From Prolixibacteraceae bacterium (GTDB taxonomy: Bacteria; Bacteroidota; Bacteroidia; Bacteroidales; Prolixibacteraceae), in the NCBI GenBank assembly GCA_003457135.1, contig DMSQ01000052.1, positions 1-20,133 on the forward strand: 20,133 nucleotides of DNA, written 5' to 3'. The position numbers and the translations under genes were made by a program. The notes below the pieces were generated by a model that worked only from the letters and a program-made list of their open reading frames with translations, did not search any database and had not been told where the DNA came from. How positions within the stretch are numbered: the stretch's first letter is position 1; each line of letters begins with the position of its first letter. Below are positions 15,555 through 20,133 of the stretch, in pieces.

Positions 15555-16304
15555 ATGATTTTAGATTCAGTTTCTGTTGATTGTGTTATTTTCGGGTTCG
15601 ACAAATCCGGATTGCAGGTATTACTGGTTCAAATTGACAAAGAAATCCTTAAACAGGTGCTTCCTGAGCAGGCAAGCTCTGATCAGATCATTCAGATCTA
15701 CGAAAAACATCCGGTATTTACGGGTGATGGTGATTGGAGTCTTTTTGGCGGACATGTCCCCGAACAACAGGATTTGGATGAATTTGCCAAAGACCTGCTT
15801 TTTCAGGCAACCGGACTGAATGATGTTTTTCTTCAGCAAATTCACGCTTTTGGTTCGCTTGAACGAGTTCCATACACACGTGTCATCACTATCGGATATT
15901 ATGCGCTGATTAATCCGGCGTATTACGATCTGAAACAATCGAAACTGGCCAAATCGCTGCAATGGTTTAACCTGAATGAAATACCAGCTCTCTGCTTCGA
16001 TCACGATAAAATCATCGAACAGGCGCTCCTGAAACTGAGGCAGGAAGTGATGTATCATCCGGTTGGATTTCACCTTTTACCCGAAAAATTTACTTTGACC
16101 GAAATTCAGTCGCTTTATGAAGTCATCCTGAATAAAAAAATGGACACGCGTAACTTCCGGAAGAAACTGGCCAAAATGGGATTATTAATCAGCTATGGAG
16201 AAAAGCAACAGCATGTTGCCCACCGCGCAGCCAAATTATATCAGTTCGATATCCAGGTTTACGAAAAGCTGAAGGATGAGGGATTGAATTTCAGGATTGA
16301 ATAG
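15555..16304 (+). CDS. Nudix-fold transcriptional regulator (NrtR/AraR-like)
   Basis: A 249-residue protein with an N-terminal Nudix domain (about 6-145) and a C-terminal winged-helix domain (about 165-240; FTLTEIQSLYEVILNKKMD, then NFRKKLAKMG), the architecture of NrtR and of the Bacteroidetes arabinose regulator AraR. The Nudix box at 66-88 (GGHVPEQQDLDEF...) is degenerate: positions for the catalytic R and the EExxE glutamates are D80, L81, Q84 and A85. It should therefore bind, not hydrolyse, a nucleotide or sugar ligand and act as a DNA-binding regulator. The start is ATG at 15555; TTG at 15534 sits inside the promoter. No sugar genes adjoin it, so its regulon must lie elsewhere. AraR identity is a guess from architecture. 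Confidence 0.85.
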   Translation: MILDSVSVDCVIFGFDKSGLQVLLVQIDKEILKQVLPEQASSDQIIQIYEKHPVFTGDGDWSLFGGHVPEQQDLDEFAKDLLFQATGLNDVFLQQIHAFGSLERVPYTRVITIGYYALINPAYYDLKQSKLAKSLQWFNLNEIPALCFDHDKIIEQALLKLRQEVMYHPVGFHLLPEKFTLTEIQSLYEVILNKKMDTRNFRKKLAKMGLLISYGEKQQHVAHRAAKLYQFDIQVYEKLKDEGLNFRIE

Positions 16305-16310
16305 GAAAAG

Positions 16311-16366
16311 ACGGAAGACGGAAGACGGAAGTCAGAAGACGGAAGACAGAAGTTAGAAGACGGAAA
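16311..16366 (+). repeat. 7-bp tandem repeat array (acggaag), eight units
   Basis: Eight contiguous 7-mers: acggaag three times, then tcagaag, acggaag, acagaag, ttagaag and acggaaa. The gaag core is constant while the first three bases vary. The array starts 6 bp after the regulator's stop codon. It has no coding continuity and no T-run, so it is neither a gene nor a terminator. Confidence 0.88.
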
Positions 16367-16381
16367 TTTGAAAACTATTTA

Positions 16382-16453
16382 ATTGTCAAATTGTCAAATT
16401 GTTTCAATGTCAAATTGTTTCATTATCGAATTGTCGGATCGTAGAATTGCCTA
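16382..16453 (+). repeat. 8-bp tandem repeat array (attgtcaa)
   Basis: About nine units of an attgtcaa-like 8-mer: two exact copies, one 9-mer, one 7-mer, then attgtttc, attatcga, attgtcgg, atcgtaga and attgccta. Conservation fades rightward while the period holds. It lies just 15 bp after the acggaag array and ends about 50 bp before the ECF sigma start. Confidence 0.8.
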
Positions 16454-16504
16454 ATTAAACCATTTCTTACTAATCCTGTCTGATTACCAACGATTGATTT
16501 CCGT

Positions 16505-17065
16505 ATGACCAACGACCAGCAAATATTGGATAGTCTGAAAGATCCTTCAACCAAGGAGTTGGCTTTCAGGCATCTGGTTTCCAAATACAAGGAAAGGCTT
16601 TACTGGCACATCCGGAAAATCGTGTTGAACCATGATGATACCGACGATGTCCTTCAAAATACTTTTATCAAGATATGGAACGGGATTGACTCTTTCAGGG
16701 CAGAATCGAGCCTGTTTACGTGGCTGTACCGCATTGCGACCAACGAATCAATCACTTTTCTGAATCAGCGAAAGCGCAGGACAATGACAAGTTTGAATGA
16801 CGAAAACCAATACTTGATTGACAATTTGGAAAGTGACCCTTATTTTGATGGCGACAAATGGCAAATGATTTTACAAAAGGCTATTGCAACCTTACCTGAA
16901 AAACAAAGGCTGGTATTCAACCTGAAGTACTTCGAGGAAATCAAATACGAGGAAATGTCGAAAATTCTGGAGACTTCAGTTGGCGCCCTGAAAGCATCAT
17001 ACCACCACGCGGTGAAAAAGGTGGAAGAATACGTTAAATCGCACGAAACCAGAATTGAACCCTAA
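16505..17065 (+). CDS. ECF-subfamily RNA polymerase sigma factor
   Basis: A 186-residue group IV sigma factor directing RNA polymerase to stress or envelope promoters. Region 2 lies at about 21-88 (YKERLYWHIRKIVL, DDTDDVLQNTFIKIW, SSLFTWLYRIATNESI). Region 4 lies at about 123-178 (ATLPEKQRLVFNLKYFEEI, YEEMSKILETSVGALKASYH). There is no extra N- or C-terminal domain. ATG at 16505 fits the family length. It is followed after 74 bp by a one-TM protein and a Spy-like protein on the same strand, which suggests membrane-linked control of its activity. No convincing promoter was found in the repeat-filled upstream region; autoregulation is common in the family but not shown here. Confidence 0.95.
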   Translation: MTNDQQILDSLKDPSTKELAFRHLVSKYKERLYWHIRKIVLNHDDTDDVLQNTFIKIWNGIDSFRAESSLFTWLYRIATNESITFLNQRKRRTMTSLNDENQYLIDNLESDPYFDGDKWQMILQKAIATLPEKQRLVFNLKYFEEIKYEEMSKILETSVGALKASYHHAVKKVEEYVKSHETRIEP

Positions 17066-17139
17066 CAAAGGAAAATTAAACATTCGGAAAATTAAACTAT
17101 TTGAATTTAATGATGTCAAAGCTATATAATTAGAATGTC

Positions 17140-17598
17140 ATGTACGAAAAAGATCATAAAGAACCCGATTTTATGAAACGGCCCCCAAAAAATCCGTTTC
17201 GAACTCCTGATTCCTACTTTGAGTCACTCGAAGACCGGATCATGGTGAATATTAAAAACACGACGAAGAAAAAAAGTTCTTCATCAGCAATAATACGGTT
17301 CCTGAAACCTGCACTGGGTATAGCAGCCAGCATTACCCTTGTTTATATGCTGGCTTATAATCCAATTAATAAGTTCCTGCAGAAAGGCACTGCAAAAACT
17401 GAACTGACCGATACTGCCGGCACTGACTTGCTAAATAATTATTCCATCAATTTAGCTTCAATCGATGATAATTCATTGATAAATGCCATTTTTACTGATG
17501 AGACCAACATTTTCGCTGAAACTAATCCGGATGAATTTCTGGCTTATCTTTCTACCGACATGAATGATGTTGAAATTTATTCTGAAATACAAAATTAA
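17140..17598 (+). CDS. Single-pass membrane protein, putative anti-sigma factor
   Basis: A 152-residue protein with a short basic cytoplasmic N-terminus containing NPFRTPDSYFESLEDRI (18-34), one transmembrane helix (about 53-74; LKPALGIAASITLVYMLAY) and an acidic extracytoplasmic tail of about 78 residues. The NPF..P..YFE pattern recurs, to my recollection, in Bacteroidetes proteins encoded next to ECF sigma factors. There is no HxxxCxxC zinc motif, so it is not a ZAS-type anti-sigma factor. Its position between the sigma gene (74 bp) and the Spy-like gene (6 bp) supports anti-sigma function, which remains inferred. ATG at 17173 is an alternative start but would lose acidic residues only. It is not recognisable as any named family. 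Confidence 0.75.
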   Translation: MYEKDHKEPDFMKRPPKNPFRTPDSYFESLEDRIMVNIKNTTKKKSSSSAIIRFLKPALGIAASITLVYMLAYNPINKFLQKGTAKTELTDTAGTDLLNNYSINLASIDDNSLINAIFTDETNIFAETNPDEFLAYLSTDMNDVEIYSEIQN

Positions 17599-17604
17599 CG
17601 AATC

Positions 17605-18063
17605 ATGAAGAAGTTAATCCTGATAAGTATGCTGTCAATCTTTTCTTTTACGGTAATGGTTGCCCAGGAAAGAAGAGGCCCAAGTCCTGAAATGTTTGAA
17701 AAGATAAAGGCTGAAAAAGTATCTTTTTTTACCAGTAAGCTCGACCTGACTCCTATTGAAGCACAAGCTTTCTGGCCGGTTTACAATGAATTTGAAAAGA
17801 AAAGGTTTGATATACAGCGGCAGATTCATGAATTTGAACGTATGCCTGATGAAAAATTCACTAACCTTTCAGAATCTGAAATTGAAAAAATGACCAGTAA
17901 TTATATTGGTTCTTTCGAAAAAGAAGCGCTGCTTTTGAAAGAATACAATAAGCAATTTTTGAAAGTACTACCTAAAAAGAAAGTTCTCATGATGTACCGG
18001 ACCGAAAATGAATTCAGGTCGCATTTGATAAGGGAATACAGGAAGAATCAAAAGAAAGAATAG
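17605..18063 (+). CDS. Spy/CpxP-like (LTXXQ-type) periplasmic protein
   Basis: A 152-residue secreted, mostly helical protein. Signal peptide 1-20 ends at VMVAQ; the mature part holds SKLDLTPIEAQAFWPVYNEF (44-63), a variant of the LTxxQ motif of Spy and CpxP, followed by strongly charged helices (FEKKRFDIQRQIHEFERM, then LKEYNKQFLKVLPKKKVL). The family chaperones misfolded proteins or senses stress. The gene begins 6 bp after the putative anti-sigma gene, giving a sigma/anti-sigma/sensor order like that of CnrH-CnrY-CnrX, where CnrX is a Spy-fold metal sensor. No metal-binding cysteine is seen, so the signal is more likely misfolded protein. It ends at a bidirectional terminator. Confidence 0.85.
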   Translation: MKKLILISMLSIFSFTVMVAQERRGPSPEMFEKIKAEKVSFFTSKLDLTPIEAQAFWPVYNEFEKKRFDIQRQIHEFERMPDEKFTNLSESEIEKMTSNYIGSFEKEALLLKEYNKQFLKVLPKKKVLMMYRTENEFRSHLIREYRKNQKKE

Positions 18064-18088
18064 AAAAAGCCGGATTTTCCGGCTTTTT
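18064..18088. terminator. Bidirectional rho-independent terminator
   Basis: Stem aaaagccgga (18065-18074)/tccggctttt (18078-18087) with a 3-nt loop, flanked by A and T runs on both sides. It directly follows the Spy-like stop and also lies at the end of the converging antitoxin remnant, whose open frame runs through it. Confidence 0.9.
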
Positions 18089-18093
18089 CTGTT

Positions 18094-18341
18094 TTAAGGA
18101 AATACCCGATAAATATCCTTACGGTGTACAACGCGAGCAAATTCAACAGTCCGATCTTTTCCATTATCATATCTCTTGAAACTTTATCAGAGCGATCAAC
18201 TTTTAACATCATCTCGCCCAGACCAATATCTTCTAAATCTTCTGTTGCAAGTACCTTTGACTGGATTTTCATTTTATCTAATAATCCTGAAATTAATCGC
18301 ATTTCAGAATCATCTTTAAATTTAATAACCATTGCTTTCAT
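18094..18341 (-). pseudogene. Antitoxin gene fused out of frame to a RelE-type toxin tail
   Basis: From ATG at 18341, residues 1-63 resemble short Bacteroidetes antitoxins (MKAMVIKFKDDSEMRLISGL; ending SRDMIMEKI). The frame then fails to stop where such proteins end and reads on to 18048, through the terminator and into the Spy-like gene. In the neighbouring frame, from about 18156 to a stop at 18094, the translation is DRTVEFARVVHRKDIYRVFP, closely like the last 20 residues of RelE/ParE toxins (xVHRKDIYR). The simplest reading is an internal deletion that removed the antitoxin stop and most of the toxin, leaving both outer ends. The antitoxin promoter box survives at 18364. Confidence rests on motif recognition, not alignment. 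Confidence 0.6.
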
Positions 18342-18363
18342 ACTTCGACTGCTTTAATTCACA

Positions 18364-18371
18364 CAAAGATA
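18364..18371 (-). promoter_or_regulatory. -7 box for the antitoxin remnant
   Basis: Minus-strand TATCTTTG, a perfect TAnnTTTG match, lies 22 bp upstream of the antitoxin-like ATG at 18341. No clear -33 was found. It suggests that the remnant can still be transcribed. Confidence 0.45.
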
Positions 18372-18444
18372 TGTATTTCAATAAACTTGAACTAATCAGA
18401 AAAGTAATTTAGATGAGGCGCAGTAATATTTATTATTCCTTGAG

Positions 18445-19809
18445 TTACCGTGAAAGTATTTTTATCAGTTCCTGTGGATCAACCAACTGTTGTTCGCCGG
18501 AAAGCATGTTTTTTAAATTGATTTTGCCCTGTGCCAGTTCATTTTCACCTACAATAGCTACAAACGGTATTTTCTTGTTATTGGCCCAGGTCATTTGTTT
18601 GGCCATTTTGCTTTTATCGGGGAAGATTTCGGCATTGATTCCGGCCTTGCGCACTGCCGCAAGTACAGGTAAACAAAAAGCCTCTTCATCAGGACCAAAA
18701 TTCACAAACATCAGTTTGGTCGAATCAACTGTTTCTGAAGGGAACAATTGCAATTGGGTCAGTACATCGTAAATACGGTCGGCGCCAAAAGAAATACCGA
18801 CGCCTGAAACACCCGGCATTCCAAAGTTTCCGGTCAGGTCGTCGTAGCGGCCGCCGCCGGCGATGCTGCCCATTTCTATATCTTTGGCTTTTACCTCGAA
18901 AATAGCCCCGGTATAATAATTTAAACCGCGCGCCAATGTCAGATCCAGTTCAACTTCGGTGGTCAAGTCCAACGAATCCAAATAGGCAAATAAAGTTCGT
19001 ACTTCAGCAATTCCATTTACACCAATGTCCGACTGACCAATCGCCGATTCCAACTGAGCCAATTTTTCGGAAACCGAACCCGACAAATGCAAAATCGGCT
19101 GCAACTTATCAACAGCATTTTGCGGAATGCCTTTTTCGGACAATTCTTCGTTCACCTTTTCCAATCCGATTTTGTCCAGCTTATCTATGGCAATAGTAAT
19201 ATCCACAATCCGGTCTTTTTCGCCAATTACTTCGGCAATTCCAGCCAGTATCTTACGGTTATTTATTTTAACTATGGTATTGATTTTCAGTTTGGCAAAA
19301 ATCTGGTCAACAATCTGCAGCAGTTCCATTTCGTTGAGCAATGAGTCGCTGCCAACGATATCCACATCGCACTGGTAAAACTCGCGGTAGCGGCCCTTCT
19401 GCGGACGGTCTGCACGCCAAACCGGCTGAATCTGGTAACGTTTAAATGGAAATGAAATATCGTTGCGATACTGCACCACGAAACGTGCAAAAGGCACAGT
19501 CAAGTCGTAGCGCAACCCTTTTTCCGAGATTTTGTTGGTCAGCCGGATACTGTTTCGTTCCAGCAATTCCTGATCTGAAAGACTGCCGGCAAAGTCTCCG
19601 GAATTTAAGATTTTAAACAGCAGTTTATCACCTTCTTCACCGTATTTTCCCATTAGTGTTGACAGGTTTTCCATGGCAGGAGTTTCAATCGGTTGAAATC
19701 CGTACAAACGAAAAACACTTTTGATGGTATCGAAAATATAGTTCCGGTTGGTCATTTCAGCCGGAGAAAAATCGCGGGTTCCTTTTGGAATTGAAGGTTT
19801 CTGTGCCAT
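18445..19809 (-). CDS. hisS: Histidyl-tRNA synthetase
   Basis: Class II aminoacyl-tRNA synthetase charging tRNA-His in the cytoplasm. It has 454 residues, in the family range of about 420-460. Landmarks: N-terminal IPKGTRDFSPAE; ATP-site segment RYDLTVPFARFV; motif 2 FYQCDVDIVG; histidine-recognition motif RGLNYYTGAIFEV; GGGRYDDL; motif 3 GVGISFGADRIYDVL. The anticodon-binding domain follows at about 365-454. An insertion with helical character (210-260) lies between the catalytic blocks. It is flanked on the left by the antitoxin remnant and on the right by the BRO-family remnant, and probably has its own promoter (19831). Confidence 0.97.
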   Translation of the reverse strand: MAQKPSIPKGTRDFSPAEMTNRNYIFDTIKSVFRLYGFQPIETPAMENLSTLMGKYGEEGDKLLFKILNSGDFAGSLSDQELLERNSIRLTNKISEKGLRYDLTVPFARFVVQYRNDISFPFKRYQIQPVWRADRPQKGRYREFYQCDVDIVGSDSLLNEMELLQIVDQIFAKLKINTIVKINNRKILAGIAEVIGEKDRIVDITIAIDKLDKIGLEKVNEELSEKGIPQNAVDKLQPILHLSGSVSEKLAQLESAIGQSDIGVNGIAEVRTLFAYLDSLDLTTEVELDLTLARGLNYYTGAIFEVKAKDIEMGSIAGGGRYDDLTGNFGMPGVSGVGISFGADRIYDVLTQLQLFPSETVDSTKLMFVNFGPDEEAFCLPVLAAVRKAGINAEIFPDKSKMAKQMTWANNKKIPFVAIVGENELAQGKINLKNMLSGEQQLVDPQELIKILSR

Positions 19810-19830
19810 GTTAATTTATTTCTGAAGGCG

Positions 19831-19838
19831 CAAAATTA
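19831..19838 (-). promoter_or_regulatory. -7 box of the hisS promoter
   Basis: Minus-strand TAATTTTG matches TAnnTTTG perfectly, ending 21 bp before the hisS ATG at 19809. No TTTG lies at the ideal distance upstream. Confidence 0.5.
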
Positions 19839-19865
19839 AGGAAATTCAGGAAAAACCGGCCATAT

Positions 19866-20133
19866 TTATTGGTTATCAATCTCTTTATTCTTTATAGGAG
19901 CCAGTTGCCTTGCATTTTGTTTGGTTACCACTTTCTTTCCTGTTGTTTTCTCCAATTGCAATCGGGCAGCCCTGGCAACATTACCGCCCTTTCTGGCCAC
20001 AGTTTTGTTTTCTCCGAATGTCTTTGGCTTCTTATCTTTGGATTTCCATCAACCTGTCGAGGCCAATTTCCGGATCCTCAATTTCGTCAATCCGCTCACG
20101 CCCCACCTGTGCCAGCCACATTTTGAATGGCTC
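19866..20133 (-). pseudogene. BRO-family (phage antirepressor-like) gene, internally deleted
   Basis: Two blocks of one protein are visible on the minus strand in different frames. From the right edge to a stop at 20032-20034: EPFKMWLAQVGRERIDEIED, then PEIGLDRLMEIQR, matching the region just after the Bro-N domain. After a one-base frame change, to a stop at 19866-19868: KDKKPKTFGENKTVARKGGN, then VARAARLQLEKTTGKKVV, matching the extreme C-terminus of the same family. The roughly 90-110 residues normally between these blocks (KGY..DEW, NLRDHMT) are missing. The gene is therefore broken by a deletion with frameshift; its N-terminal Bro-N domain would lie outside the window. Identification is from remembered family sequences. 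Confidence 0.72.

Noticed and set aside
16311..16453. Short repeats as a CRISPR array
   Set aside because: The units are 7-8 bp and contiguous, without unique spacers, and no cas genes are present.
19869..20126. 85-residue plus-strand ORF at the right end
   Set aside because: It is the antisense shadow of the BRO-family remnant, whose minus-strand blocks have recognisable protein sequence.

Overview
The window looks like chromosomal DNA from a Bacteroidetes bacterium, plausibly Marinilabiliales/Prolixibacteraceae-like. Several start regions carry a -7 box of the TAnnTTTG type that is characteristic of this phylum, Shine-Dalgarno sequences are weak or absent, and the gene content (DUF4369-thioredoxin lipoprotein, HTH-bearing HicB, Nudix-type regulator, ECF sigma/anti-sigma pairs) is typical. 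The genus is inferred, not shown.

Layout. (1) 1-3305, minus strand: a tightly coupled three-gene sugar-catabolism operon (GH88-like hydrolase, TIM-barrel isomerase, Gfo/Idh/MocA dehydrogenase running off the left edge). Two copies of a palindrome, TCATC-C-GATGA-like, lie upstream and probably serve as operators. (2) 3527-4486: a zinc-independent quinone-oxidoreductase-like MDR enzyme, followed by about 250 bp without a gene. (3) 4731-5368: a hicAB-type toxin-antitoxin locus whose toxin looks degenerate. (4) 5542-5617: tRNA-Lys(CTT) with its own terminator. (5) 5769-6680: a DMT/EamA transporter, converging almost end to end on a minus-strand group made of an MgtC/DUF4010 membrane protein, an S41 protease lipoprotein and a periplasmic creatininase-family hydrolase. 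(6) 10481-13916: DUF2721 membrane protein, TlpA-like lipoprotein and asparagine synthetase B. (7) 14329-16301: YchF ATPase and a divergent, catalytically dead Nudix-fold transcription factor. (8) 16305-18063: two short-period tandem-repeat arrays, then an ECF sigma factor, a one-TM putative anti-sigma protein and a Spy/CpxP-like periplasmic protein. (9) 18094-20133: histidyl-tRNA synthetase, flanked on both sides by remnants of accessory genes. One is a VapB-like antitoxin fused out of frame to the tail of a RelE-type toxin. The other is a BRO-family gene that has lost its middle.

Housekeeping genes (asnB, ychF, hisS, tRNA-Lys) thus alternate with small accessory loci that are largely decaying. 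The functional systems that stand out are the uronate/keto-sugar-like operon with its paired palindromes and the sigma/anti-sigma/Spy-like trio. The trio resembles, in layout only, the CnrYXH type of envelope-stress circuit. I saw no CRISPR array, intact insertion sequence or rRNA. I did not find a clearly new multi-gene system; the most unusual items are the deletion-fused TA remnant and the short-period intergenic repeats.
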